Source of the DNA: a virus | DNA length: 42,919 nucleotides | Direction: 5' to 3' (one strand) | IMG/VR virus record: IMGVR_UViG_3300017748_000020 | Location: 1-42,919 of that record | Shown here: in pieces, positions 18,201 to 24,549 of the stretch | Numbering within the stretch: position 1 is the first letter of the stretch | How the letters are laid out: each line of letters starts with the position of its first letter | Made by a program: the position numbers and the translations under genes | Notes under the pieces: model-generated | What the model was told of the DNA's origin: nothing | What the model saw: only the letters and a program-made list of their open reading frames with translations | The model's database searches: none

Positions 18201-21200
18201 CCTACTCATGCAGAGACTATACTAAAGTATCATGATGTAAGAAATAATGACCCTCTAGAATTAGTTTATTCTATGCTTAATGAGTATAGTGATTATTTAA
18301 GAGACTCTAGAAATACAAATACTATTAAAAGAATTAAAGATTATGGCATTAGAGTGTTTCCTGATGGTGGTGTAGGCAATAATGATATTAGAATTGAGTG
18401 GGATAATGCACCACTAAAGACACAAGAACGCATGATACCTGATGCAAATGGTAAGTTTCCTGATGGATCTACCATGAGTAAAGATAAGTATGGTAGGAGA
18501 TGGACTAGAGATAATCCAAGACCTTCAAACAAGGCTCCTCAAGAAAGAACTCTAGTTATGTCTTTGAAATATGAACCACAAGGGTTTAAAGCTGTAAAAA
18601 GAGTTAAGCCAAAGAACTTTACTGCTAATGTAAGACAAGTATTTGCGCCAAAAGAGTTTGAGTGGAGACCTTTATATCAAGTTAGGACTACATTTTCTAA
18701 GCCACAGAACACAGCGGCTAAACAAAGGTTTCAGTTTTCTAGTATTAGTGCCAACCCAACACAAACAACAAGCCCTAATTCTGCTGAACTTTTAGAAGAT
18801 ATAAGGGTAAAAAGACTTAAACTTAAATATGACAACTTATCTAGATTTATAGCTAAAGGCTTAGGTGTATTTATGGAGCCAGACCTTGCAAAGGCAAGGG
18901 CGCAAAGAATATTAACATACTTTCAAGATGCTATGTTACCTGTGGGTGCTATGATGGATGAGCTACGAAAGAATGGTTTCACAATTACAGATGCTATGGA
19001 TACATATATGCAAGAGTCAGTGTATCAAGGAATAGTAGGAGATAAGGTTACACAAGTCCAAGAAGAGTTATTTCAACCTATGGTTGATACAATGGACACA
19101 TTAAATATTAGTGAAGATAAAATACAAGAGTTAAGAGATATTAAGGGTGCTGGTGGCTCCCCGGGTTTTTTTGAAAGCGTAGAAAAAGATTATATTAGTA
19201 AAAAGTTAGCTATGACAGATGCGGTCTTGTATGCATTTCATGCCAAACAAAGAAATGCTTATCTTAGAAATAAATCAGCAGGTGAAACTCAGTCTGGATC
19301 AGGTATGACTGATCAACAAGCTGATGAAATTATTGCATGGCATGCAAGTTTAGAACAAGCAGAAATGGCAAAATTTGATGAGTTAAGGGAGTTTGCTAGA
19401 AGAATAAATGAAGACACAATAGACAGACGTATAGAGGCAGGTTTATTACCGGCAGATGCAAGAGACCCTAACAGAGACCCGCCTATAATTATATATCAGG
19501 ATGGTTCTTATGTACCGTTACAAGGAGACAGCGACATAGAAGTTGAGTCTATGTTAGAAAGCACATACGGAAGAAAAAGAGTTTATACTAATTTCTTTGG
19601 TGCAACTGGCAGGGAGGATAAAAGAGCAACTGGCAGAGCCGCTGTAAATGATTATGCTGAAAATTTAACTGCATCTTTGATGGCACAAAATAATAACTCA
19701 ATAGATAGGGCTGAAAGAAATAAAGTTGGTCAATCGTTTGCTCGCCTTCTTGAGGGCCAAGAAGAACAACCTGATGGAACTACAGCTATTAACGCATCTT
19801 TAAAAAAAGAAATGGAAAAGATTGGTTTAGATGTAACAAACAAAACACCTGTTCAAAGAAGAGATATGGGTATTAAATCTGATAATGAGTTTAAATATAA
19901 AGAAAACGGAACAGAAAGAGTTATATTTATTAAAGATCCAAGAATAGCAAAAGCTATGAACGGAGCATTAACACCTCAACAAAACAACTTTCTTGTCAGA
20001 GGTATGGGTAAGTTTAATAGATTTCTTTCTGCAGTTAATACAACATATAACCCTTCATTCGTAATACCTAACTTCTTTAGAGATTTAGAGACAGCAGGTA
20101 TAAACATGCAAGAATATGATGAAAAAGGTATGACTGCTGAGGTTATTAAAGGAACTCCATCTGCCGTTAAAGGCATAGCACAGTTGTTAGGCGTTCCTTT
20201 TCTAGATAAAAATGCACCTAATCAATGGTCAGATATATACAAGGAGTTTGTTTCTGCTGGTGGTAAGAATGCCACCAACCAAATGAGTGACGTAAAAGAT
20301 CAAATAGACAATATAGGAAGCATTTTAGGAGATGTAGCTGATAGCGGTATAAAACAAAAGCTAGGGCTAAATAAAAATCAGTTTGCAGGTAAAAATATAA
20401 GATCAGTAATGTCTGTGCTTGATAATGCTAATACTGCAGTTGAGAACGGGGTTAGGGTTGCTTTGTATAAAGCACTTCGTGATAGAGGCGTGTCTAAGAT
20501 ACAGGCAGCTCAAGCAGCTAGGAACGTAACTGTTAACTTTGCCAAAGGTGGTGAGAATAAAGCAGTATTTAATTCTATGTATTTATTTTATAATGCATCA
20601 TTACAAGGATCTATGGCACTTGTAAACGCGGCTGTTAAATCGCCTAAGGTTAGAAAAATGTGGGCAGGATTAATTGTGTTTGGAATTATGCAAGACATGA
20701 TGAATGGGCTGTTTGCAGGAGATGAAGATGAAGATGGTATTAATGATTATGACGAATTACCGCAGCATATATTAGAACATAATATAATTGTACCAACTTT
20801 TGGTCTTACAGGAGAAAAACATATTACTATACCTCTTGCGTATGGATTAAATATGGCGGTTAATTTTGGTAGAAGTATGAGCAGGGTTGCACGAGGCGAA
20901 TACACCCCGGGCGAAGCAACAAGCAGTATCGTTGGAACAACTGTAGAAGCTATTAGTCCCATAGGCGCTTTTGATAACTTTTTAAACTTTGCTCTTCCTA
21001 CTGTAATAGACCCTTTTGCTTCAGTTTATATGAATGAGGACTACAAAGGAGACCCTATTTATAAAGAATCGCCTACCTACGCATCTGTAAAGAAACCTAA
21101 TAGTTCTCAGTACTGGTCTAATACTAGTGAAATAACTAAATCTATTGCAAGTGGGATAAATTCATTAACGGGTGGAGACGATATAGAAAGCGGATATGTA

Positions 21201-21710
21201 GATATGTCTCCTGACATAATGGAGTATTGGATAGGAACTTTCACGGGTGGTGTTGGAAGATTTACAATGAGAACTCTTGAGGCTCCCGTTGACATATACG
21301 ATGCATTACAAGGAGACTTTGAGGGTAGTTTAGTCAATAGTATCCCCTTAGCTAGAAAGGTTATAACCACGCCTTCCCCGAGAGCAGATACGGGTAACTA
21401 TTTAGAAAACAGACAAGACCTATTTACGTTGAAGGCACAACTAGACATGGCAAGGAAATCAGGAGATATTGGTGCGGTCAGGTCTATCTACGAAGATAAT
21501 AAGAAACAGTTAAGCATTATAGGAAGAATGAAAGCTATAGATAATGCAAGAAATAGAATGCAAAGACAGATTAAAGAAATAGAGAGAAACCCTAGAATAC
21601 CTGAAGAAACTAAGAAAAAGATCATAAGAATTAGAAGACAGAAGATAAACGAGCTTCAGCAAAGAGGTCTTATACTTATGAGATCAGTAGGATACAAAAA
21701 AGCAGGTTAA
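12237..21710 (+). CDS. Giant polyvalent-type internal virion protein with HExxH peptidase motif
   Basis: A 3157-residue protein, more than twice T7 gp16 (about 1300). Order: short N-terminal domain (MGMYSTISPVSGKLYDFEI); a hydrophobic, membrane-active-looking stretch at about 60-300; charged helices; a putative zinc peptidase with H703-E-I-I-H707 and a downstream E768-E769...E773 block; large polyvalent-protein-type domains at about 960-1100 (IPAYTRKGVWVPTIHG...DRVIQVGPLVMARNP) and 1300-1800 (SYVIGAKIGEGFFQNLSGNYDALTMDMW); and a C-terminal LPD38-like region from about 2580 (YNPSFVIPNFFRDLETAG). [K/Q][Y/F]S-x linkers recur at 848, 1099, 1287, 1892 and 2168. It is probably ejected with the DNA and may act on the host envelope or defences. 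AAGGAAG precedes the ATG. Two ORFs are overprinted inside it. Confidence 0.8.
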   Translation: MGMYSTISPVSGKLYDFEIEGDNPNPEEFDKIQNFISNDGVLVEGPAEEAASDEEGGLLTFGKSTLGGALSSFAQIPGGLSALGEYVGGYDIGSTDFGKAAQEWSNEKVESLQNTFDMNESVSSKSGQALGSLLSFFVPGTAVAKGASLLGGGARLAGASALGTMATQGAALQSADQLNRMANFIENGGEIDEDTKRNAVALSGLLGTTEALPFTPMFRTLGTAMKILKKVPKDATDAALLTIGGRLKRAFGVGLAEGSQEVFAGVVQDMIEKGQYNPDLEVGQSAYDDAVYGGGAGAALNLVIDSVRGRQLNKFYKKEMQLDADIKDLNRQALKRKENYDNYSKSLKPVAENEEQSPTEKIEKSVVPESIEELKTKGEQNASAIMAAARETNQPFLGISLQNLPKQEAERIAKRRSMLGMDLSAEVSIEELKDVIGASAAQREMGKQKPILTQQKEDAESVKNKQAAIAIEDLIVNGKISKNALKKSLQNVFGDSVKITNATVDNSLKSLEQEGLITKDKKGRYIKADEKVLDIKAKSDAINQRAKEILNLQSKTVSEEEKDALAQEYLKLKDEADILEAASKKVKTEKTEQVDADNVVPDYTSKTKSDQAAKSPYTDEYKLKLTSVLNNLKKQLNDMGIGDVNLQGKSIIADDKGNLNPAIEGYFTSTPDGKRIIGLAMDLYDPNLTEAQLTKKLSGVLNHEIIHALRDMGAITDADYAILVTAATKRKYVVEVNGKFETKEYTYMERATAIYRNQEGMTEEGLQEEAVAEMFRDYANGRFKVVGKPKGLFDRIVRIIKAIFTSNYDAGFTKSNQIFANIASSKTETEIKKRQTTPKAAKSNEKFSTAGVVAGYIRPELGNIERIKQSFTDVTARLDALQKSAKRLSEGKITYEQYDKLVNKVKPIVPYETVPAPATVEEMRFALTDKQAEKINALDNVPEGTEVQLRLDIPAYTRKGVWVPTIHGSAETVRLGLSKNKDAPISHDSVAIVNNANFLMGTAKEEKGLKVAMGGAKSPFATIEGNLEKTTPDAAHAEAVAAMNDPSYVQVGYDPERHSYFYDRMTTQPVASADRVIQVGPLVMARNPVFEGKSNFKYSKISETSEGFENRLIGFIKDNPDGFTIDPDTFIIPNKGKAVAPVKAAEIVTRPELITPSLIRDFARNVQIMTKIVGGASLDNKVYAGGWLNKKTEDNPDGDGLFYLDATMVIEDPRDALYTAEAGNQLAIFDLGEFYETKTEEGIRRLKQDRTYSSDRRARIGSNIRQYSQEFVEARREDPSGQRIKYSTISQNPIELATERLGPNGKPLIEFTVANQYTTGMIDPFTEPKEGQEPKTGVFNVQPEYQTDPEKATEAKANNVLVAHAPLNHAKAKGYEVFAGNAATFDIFSDDPAIAEKAQEDVATMMAAEGFAAHNQDQSALGWYDRTLKAAKALLQDPDVGLYQDIAKNVDNRLAFDWALSVTSNGIGAVPNFGYAGKIYDAWVNSSEVVEDRRFPIQGWGDSAKSMENSFAFYNALKNQGQSSEQIYELMNMKTTPAKLRQDPRIKGLLLTIPREIAKKRSTVKNPVGTEIPYKVPASEYSTTEVTGSYVIGAKIGEGFFQNLSGNYDALTMDMWFMRMFNRLIGRPFQKPRKQVTLDANFDRVLNNLQGISTRKNKTLYADPLNEFDINEIEYAMKTMGIDNVTRGNALEFSKVLSDNFQTKFGSKEFEGNRPVKTEMQKAAERLVANHENQLQEDPTNGGERLVIRKITNRAREILKDGSGGKIDLTMADFQAQQWFAEKRFWFASGVRKGQGDDNDYLDGAIQLLKERGVSNERIADAITRIAPAERGRLFSVSGSLRPDGQLRKGDDRDSAGEQGTNKTDVETDPFEGLPRSEAAVLEEDALDMKYSMIGRPASLDDPKSFVMLPQSQLKKTTTGLGGYDIKAYYKYGNPFTYGMAQSMNGTNNYVVMPRGEHFELANRKGKYGGYGYEHMFGDRFDDIGVKLPTHAETILKYHDVRNNDPLELVYSMLNEYSDYLRDSRNTNTIKRIKDYGIRVFPDGGVGNNDIRIEWDNAPLKTQERMIPDANGKFPDGSTMSKDKYGRRWTRDNPRPSNKAPQERTLVMSLKYEPQGFKAVKRVKPKNFTANVRQVFAPKEFEWRPLYQVRTTFSKPQNTAAKQRFQFSSISANPTQTTSPNSAELLEDIRVKRLKLKYDNLSRFIAKGLGVFMEPDLAKARAQRILTYFQDAMLPVGAMMDELRKNGFTITDAMDTYMQESVYQGIVGDKVTQVQEELFQPMVDTMDTLNISEDKIQELRDIKGAGGSPGFFESVEKDYISKKLAMTDAVLYAFHAKQRNAYLRNKSAGETQSGSGMTDQQADEIIAWHASLEQAEMAKFDELREFARRINEDTIDRRIEAGLLPADARDPNRDPPIIIYQDGSYVPLQGDSDIEVESMLESTYGRKRVYTNFFGATGREDKRATGRAAVNDYAENLTASLMAQNNNSIDRAERNKVGQSFARLLEGQEEQPDGTTAINASLKKEMEKIGLDVTNKTPVQRRDMGIKSDNEFKYKENGTERVIFIKDPRIAKAMNGALTPQQNNFLVRGMGKFNRFLSAVNTTYNPSFVIPNFFRDLETAGINMQEYDEKGMTAEVIKGTPSAVKGIAQLLGVPFLDKNAPNQWSDIYKEFVSAGGKNATNQMSDVKDQIDNIGSILGDVADSGIKQKLGLNKNQFAGKNIRSVMSVLDNANTAVENGVRVALYKALRDRGVSKIQAAQAARNVTVNFAKGGENKAVFNSMYLFYNASLQGSMALVNAAVKSPKVRKMWAGLIVFGIMQDMMNGLFAGDEDEDGINDYDELPQHILEHNIIVPTFGLTGEKHITIPLAYGLNMAVNFGRSMSRVARGEYTPGEATSSIVGTTVEAISPIGAFDNFLNFALPTVIDPFASVYMNEDYKGDPIYKESPTYASVKKPNSSQYWSNTSEITKSIASGINSLTGGDDIESGYVDMSPDIMEYWIGTFTGGVGRFTMRTLEAPVDIYDALQGDFEGSLVNSIPLARKVITTPSPRADTGNYLENRQDLFTLKAQLDMARKSGDIGAVRSIYEDNKKQLSIIGRMKAIDNARNRMQRQIKEIERNPRIPEETKKKIIRIRRQKINELQQRGLILMRSVGYKKAG
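14100..14115. repeat. Dispersed palindrome, copy 3, inside the giant gene (N2 = AA)
   Basis: AAGTTAA-AA-TTAACTT, read in frame as K-L-K-L-T. It is identical to the copies at 26168, 28688 and 35871. Confidence 0.85.
15940..16089 (+). CDS. Overprinted small gene 1 (49 aa, +1 frame)
   Basis: The ATG at 15940 is in the +1 frame of the giant gene, preceded by AGGAGAG (15929-15935) at ideal spacing. The product begins MKQKPKKESEDSNKIVLTV and ends VKIHPDKE, with a lysine-rich head and a helix-like middle (ATAEQELDQIYDNIVKNLL). Its amino-acid balance is that of a soluble protein. The giant frame over the same bases is odd: many Arg/Ser/Gln codons of rare types (CGA, CGT, CGC, CTC, ATC, TCC), while Arg elsewhere is nearly always AGA. 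The TAA overlaps the IKYS linker of the giant protein. Function unknown; no membrane segment. Confidence 0.55.
   Translation: MKQKPKKESEDSNKIVLTVATAEQELDQIYDNIVKNLLRQGVKIHPDKE
17683..17835 (+). CDS. Overprinted small gene 2 (50 aa, +1 frame)
   Basis: The ATG at 17683 is in the same +1 frame as overprinted gene 1, with GAGGAG at 17671-17676, six bases upstream. The product starts MKESQTQSLGSPQQSEADSL and has a helical second half (LDQMDNFAKAMIEILQESKEQTKQT). The giant frame there reads RIAPAERGRLFSVSGSLRPDG, unusually rich in R, G and S and built from codons rare in this genome (ATC, GCC, CGA, CTC, GTC, CGC). It ends 66 bases before the next MKYS linker. No homologue is recognised. Confidence 0.55.
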   Translation: MKESQTQSLGSPQQSEADSLVSQVPLDQMDNFAKAMIEILQESKEQTKQT

Positions 21711-21726
21711 AAGTTAATTTTAACTT
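21711..21726. repeat. Dispersed palindrome, copy 4 (N2 = TT)
   Basis: AAGTTAA-TT-TTAACTT begins immediately after the giant gene's stop. Half-sites follow at about 21733 (AAAAGTTAA), 21782 (AAGTTAA) and 21803 (AAAGTTA). The composite TTAACTTATAGCTAAAAGTTAA recurs, with one extra G, at 35855-35877. Confidence 0.9.
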
Positions 21727-21955
21727 ATAGCTAAAAGTTAAGTATATCATAGCCCAATTTCTCTGCAGCGGGATGACAGCTAAGTTAAACGACCAAGTAT
21801 CCAAAAGTTAGTGATTTTAATTGTATTTTTTCCCGCAGCCAGATGTGGCGGAGACAAATAAGTAGATTTATACGTTGGTTTAAGATGGTCTTTGATCTAG
21901 GGATCGCATAAAGTAACGTAAAAGCGACCATCTTGCACCAACTACTATCATACTA
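21727..21955. other. Convergent intergenic region, no gene
   Basis: This stretch separates the end of the late + operon from the end of the first - operon. It holds three AAGTTA half-sites, a copy of the TTGGGCT motif (minus strand, near 21750), the long stem-loop at 21874-21942 and an ACTATCAT tandem duplication near 21942-21957. I see no open reading frame of note and no canonical terminator with a U tract. Confidence 0.6.
21874..21942. other. Long imperfect stem-loop
   Basis: The arms GTTGGT-(2)-AAGATGGTC and GACCATCTT-(2)-ACCAAC pair over 15 base pairs with one symmetric 2x2 internal loop, around a 35-base loop that itself contains GATC-TAGG-GATC. It lies just past the 3' end of the minus-strand operon. 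It may act as a transcript-end or stability structure for either strand. It does not fold as a tRNA. Confidence 0.6.
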
Positions 21956-22183
21956 TCATTTTTTCTTTTTTATTTTAATTAACTCTGAGAGATACCATTG
22001 AGCCTTTTGCAAGTCCTCTAATCCATTCTTATGATTAAATCTCCACATGTACTTGATTATGTTTCCCTGTAAGTAGAATTGGTAGCCATCTCCCGTAGCA
22101 CTTTTGATTGCGTCTATACACTCGACACTACCTTTTCTATAGTGTTTAGGTCTGTTTACATTGTCATTCTTCTTCATCATCAT
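21956..22183 (-). CDS. DUF3310 family protein
   Basis: A 75-residue protein with the full DUF3310 pattern: VNRPKHYRKGSVECIDAI, then GNIIKYMWRFNHKNGLEDLQKAQWYLSELI. T7 gp1.7, a nucleotide kinase, carries this domain, so a role in nucleotide metabolism is possible; this short version may be only the core. Three ATGs are in tandem. AGGAGG directly precedes the first, and the third (22177) has the best spacing, so that is the likelier start. Its 5' end overlaps the upstream gene, and it is last in the minus operon. Confidence 0.8.
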   Translation of the reverse strand: MMMKKNDNVNRPKHYRKGSVECIDAIKSATGDGYQFYLQGNIIKYMWRFNHKNGLEDLQKAQWYLSELIKIKKKK

Positions 22184-22427
22184 CCTCCTTGTAATCTTCT
22201 ATATTCTTGACACTATGTTGATTTATAAATATTGGAGTGTCATCCCCAACCCACGAACCTATGACATTGAAATGAAACCAATCTATAGCGGTCTCTTCAT
22301 CCAAGCCATAATCATGCATTAATATTAACAAACATTTATCATAATCATATATAGCCACTTGTTTTCTGTCGAAGGCACTTATACTACTACCTACGAATGC
22401 ATCGTCATACCCATCTGCTAGTTTCAT
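22164..22427 (-). CDS. Conserved-looking phage protein, unknown
   Basis: An 87-residue acidic protein: MKLADGYDDAFVGSS, YDYDKCLLILMHDYGLDEETAIDWFHFNVIGSWVGDDTPIFI, then an acidic tail DYKEDDDEEE. The block 'DEETAIDWFHFNVIGSWVGD' is one I associate with short phage proteins of unknown role. GGAGATATTA precedes the ATG. It overlaps both neighbours by about 20 bases in the minus operon. Confidence 0.6.
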   Translation of the reverse strand: MKLADGYDDAFVGSSISAFDRKQVAIYDYDKCLLILMHDYGLDEETAIDWFHFNVIGSWVGDDTPIFINQHSVKNIEDYKEDDDEEE

Positions 22428-22848
22428 TAATATCTCCTACCTTTTTAAAATGCTTCAATTCATAGTGGCACATTGGTTCTTGATCTTGCCAATCGCCTCT
22501 ATCTGATCTACCCCCTTGCTTGATGGTGAAAGGGGAAAAAAAATCTAAATAAGCCAACGCACCTAGCCACGACACAACGAGAATGGGAGTTGTGTTTGTT
22601 TCTTTTCCTAATCTTCTAGCCTCTAAAACTTTTGCTAATGATATTATGTACGTTGGAAATGTTCCAAAAGTATGCGTTCTGCACTTAACTTCTGCAAAAC
22701 CAACTAATGCCTCATCACGATATACTGCATAATCCATTTTGTAAGACATTGGCAGTTTAAAATAAACTACGTTCCAACATTGTGAAACGTAGTCCATAAC
22801 TTTTTTTTCTGAGTTTAAGTCAATATTTGTCTCATAAAGAGGTCTCAT
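22405..22848 (-). CDS. Predicted PD-(D/E)XK nuclease
   Basis: A 147-residue protein. The core K-M-D39-Y-A-V-Y-R-D-x7-F-A-E53-V-K55 matches the PD-(D/E)XK nuclease signature (D, then E-x-K after about 14 residues). A helix with hydrophobic spacing follows (TYIISLAKVLEARRLGKE), then a strand (PILVVSWLGALAYLDF). It could be a small Holliday junction or restriction-like endonuclease. The start at 22848 abuts palindrome copy 5, which occupies the place of the usual Shine-Dalgarno; no GGAG is visible. It lies among recombination genes. Confidence 0.6.
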   Translation of the reverse strand: MRPLYETNIDLNSEKKVMDYVSQCWNVVYFKLPMSYKMDYAVYRDEALVGFAEVKCRTHTFGTFPTYIISLAKVLEARRLGKETNTTPILVVSWLGALAYLDFFSPFTIKQGGRSDRGDWQDQEPMCHYELKHFKKVGDINETSRWV

Positions 22849-22864
22849 AAGTTAAACTTAACTT
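22849..22864. repeat. Dispersed palindrome, copy 5 (N2 = AC)
   Basis: AAGTTAA-AC-TTAACTT lies between two minus-strand genes: it directly abuts the start codon of the nuclease gene and contains the stop codon of the HTH gene. Confidence 0.9.
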
Positions 22865-23094
22865 CTAGGAGTTTGGTTTTCTAACCAATTAACAACCTCA
22901 GACCGCTTATAAAGTTTTGTGGGTCTGTTTTTTTCTGACTTGACTATAACAAATCCTTTAGGAAATTTTGAATCCTCGTCATTCATTATTTTATAAAGTG
23001 TCATTCTACTTATAGTTAATAGCTTGGCAACACCATCTAAAGTTAAATAGTCAGCATTTATGTCAGCTTTGTTCTGTGACTTCTTCGTGGTCAT
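22858..23094 (-). CDS. HTH (AlpA/excisionase-like) DNA-binding protein
   Basis: A 78-residue protein from the ATG at 23094. The core 'LTLDGVAKLLTISRMTLYKIMNDEDSKFPKGFVIVKSEKNRPTKLYKRSEVVNWLENQ' is a winged-helix/MerR-like HTH_17 as in AlpA and excisionases, with the recognition helix around SRMTLYKIM. An upstream ATG at 23127 would add 11 residues, but AAAGGAAAG precedes 23094. No integrase is present, so it is more likely a transcriptional or recombination accessory factor than an excisionase. It is a second candidate reader of the dispersed palindrome, which overlaps its own stop. Confidence 0.65.
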   Translation of the reverse strand: MTTKKSQNKADINADYLTLDGVAKLLTISRMTLYKIMNDEDSKFPKGFVIVKSEKNRPTKLYKRSEVVNWLENQTPRS

Positions 23095-23299
23095 TTTCTT
23101 TCCTTTCATCAGGTGTTCCGTCTTCATTTAACTTAACCATGACAACCATGTACCTAGAGCCAACCCAATCTTTGTGTAAATCCTGAGGAACATCATTAGG
23201 ATGTATGGTCAGCCTGATGTTAGTTCCGTTCTTATCTTGCATCATAGATGTTTTAACTGCCTCAAAATTTATATTAGAAACTTTATTTTCTTCTTCCAT
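23063..23299 (-). CDS. Small protein, unknown
   Basis: A 78-residue protein: SNINFEAVKTSMMQDKNGTNIRLTIHPNDVPQDLHKDWVGSRYMVVMVKLNEDGTPD, then an acidic tail. The 'IRLTIHPNDVPQDL..D.VGSRYMVVMV' block recurs in phages as a short beta-rich protein of unknown function. AGAGGAGAG precedes the ATG. The gene overlaps the HTH gene and follows the SSB-like gene, so a replication accessory role is plausible. Confidence 0.55.
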   Translation of the reverse strand: MEEENKVSNINFEAVKTSMMQDKNGTNIRLTIHPNDVPQDLHKDWVGSRYMVVMVKLNEDGTPDERKENDHEEVTEQS

Positions 23300-23310
23300 T
23301 TAACTCTCCT

Positions 23311-23646
23311 CTAAAATGGTATTTCATCATCTAACTTGTCGTCAGATGCATTATTTTTTTTTATATCGTTTTGTCTTTTTTCAGCCATTTCTTCCTTTGC
23401 ATCCAATCTTGCTTTTTCAACATTAGATATTATCCTAAGATATGGAACACCTGACTTTGCCACTTTCTTCCAACCAACAAGATTTACCTTTGGTTGAGAT
23501 ATTCCCTCATTCTTTTGTGCAATGAGATCATCTACAACATCCATCTCTAATTCCATAGACCCTGAGTAGTCAGGACTATTCTCAGTTCTCTTGTTTTTAG
23601 CGGTAAACAAGGCTCCCGTTGCAGTAAACTTATTTTCATTTTCCAT
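23311..23646 (-). CDS. Putative single-stranded DNA-binding protein
   Basis: A 111-residue protein. The N-terminal 'FTATGALFTAKNKRTENSPDYSGSMEL..DVVDDLI' and 'NLVGWKKVAKSGVPYLRIISN' have the look of an OB-fold found in short phage SSB/DUF736-like proteins. A charged linker follows, and the protein ends in DDKLDDEIPF, the acidic-aromatic tip bacterial SSBs use to recruit partners (D/E-D-I-P-F). AAAGGAG precedes the ATG. It sits directly after the putative annealing gene. Family assignment is from pattern only. Confidence 0.6.
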   Translation of the reverse strand: MENENKFTATGALFTAKNKRTENSPDYSGSMELEMDVVDDLIAQKNEGISQPKVNLVGWKKVAKSGVPYLRIISNVEKARLDAKEEMAEKRQNDIKKNNASDDKLDDEIPF

Positions 23647-24340
23647 CGTTTTCTCCTTTGTTATTTACGATTTCTTCTGCTCTCTTTTTGAAAGCGATTT
23701 CTACTTCTTCGTAGTCTTTTAAAGAGAGTTCTTTTAGTGTCTCTCTTGCCTCTTTATTATTTTTCCAAAAACCAACTATGTCTGCTCTGTTATGTTGTAT
23801 TGGTAAAAATGTTATAAAGACCTCTTTGATAAACTCGATACCTTTTACAGTTTCTTCAGTATTATCTAATTTTTTAAATGTTACTTCAGGAAGATCATCT
23901 TTATCTTCTGTCTCAACAGTACCGCCCTTTATTTCCTCAGGTCGTTCTTCTTTAAAACTGTCAGCCTCATCTTCCGCATATACATCTCCATGAAGACCAA
24001 CTAACTTGAGTATCACTCTGTCCTTTGCTCTTTTCTCTGCCATAGCATATGGATAACTATTTTTATTATTTGATGGAGATGCCTCGCCTATAGACCATTC
24101 TGATTTGTCTCCCATATGCCCCATAACCATCAAGCTAACAATACGTTTACTGCTATCGCTTTCTAATATTTGAGGGGCATCAAACTTTATCTTTCTTGCA
24201 ACCGCCACTTTTTCAAGTGCTTTGTGCAAAAGTACATAAGTTCCGTGACAATTCCATCCTGCCTCTTGATGGGTCATGCCGATTTCTTTTAAGGTTTCGA
24301 CAACCTTATCAGGTATATTGCTTTTCATTTTTTCATCCAT
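23636..24340 (-). CDS. Putative single-strand annealing protein (ERF/Rad52-like)
   Basis: A 234-residue protein. The N-terminal domain contains GMTHQEAGWNCHGTYVLLHKALEKVAVARKI and the block 'SYPYAMAEKRAKDRVILKLVGLHG', resembling the A-x-A-x-x-R-A..R region of Erf/Rad52-superfamily annealing proteins. The C-terminal 100 residues are acidic and probably a partner-binding tail. It sits between an SSB-like protein and a RecB-type nuclease, the standard exonuclease + annealing + SSB set. An ATG at 24328 gives an ATGA overlap with the upstream gene and may be the real start. Confidence 0.5.
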   Translation of the reverse strand: MDEKMKSNIPDKVVETLKEIGMTHQEAGWNCHGTYVLLHKALEKVAVARKIKFDAPQILESDSSKRIVSLMVMGHMGDKSEWSIGEASPSNNKNSYPYAMAEKRAKDRVILKLVGLHGDVYAEDEADSFKEERPEEIKGGTVETEDKDDLPEVTFKKLDNTEETVKGIEFIKEVFITFLPIQHNRADIVGFWKNNKEARETLKELSLKDYEEVEIAFKKRAEEIVNNKGENDGK

Positions 24341-24549
24341 AATTTTATTTTGTCTTTTATTTTAAAGAAAATTTTGCAAAGAAAAAAAACATCATCTGCT
24401 TTTCCTTTACTTGTAGCCTCTACAATATGTTCAGCAATTAGAGACCTATCCTTTGGTCTTTCGCTTATTATTCTAGGCTTTAATTTAACAACACCACTTT
24501 TCTTAACTTTTTTAATTACTTTTTTAATTTTTGGTTTTTGTTCTTTCAT
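24325..24549 (-). CDS. Small lysine-rich protein, unknown
   Basis: A 74-residue protein. The first 25 residues are almost all K, V and I (KPKIKKVIKKVKKSGVVKLKP), and the C-terminus is a hydrophobic/basic helix (DVFFLCKIFFKIKDKIKLWMKK). GAGAGGG precedes the ATG. It overlaps the nuclease gene by four bases (ATGA) and is co-translated with the recombination set. It may bind DNA. Confidence 0.5.
   Translation of the reverse strand: MKEQKPKIKKVIKKVKKSGVVKLKPRIISERPKDRSLIAEHIVEATSKGKADDVFFLCKIFFKIKDKIKLWMKK

Noticed and set aside
21874-21942. tRNA or tRNA-like structure
   Set aside because: No T-loop GTTCRA, no anticodon arm of proper size; only one long stem.
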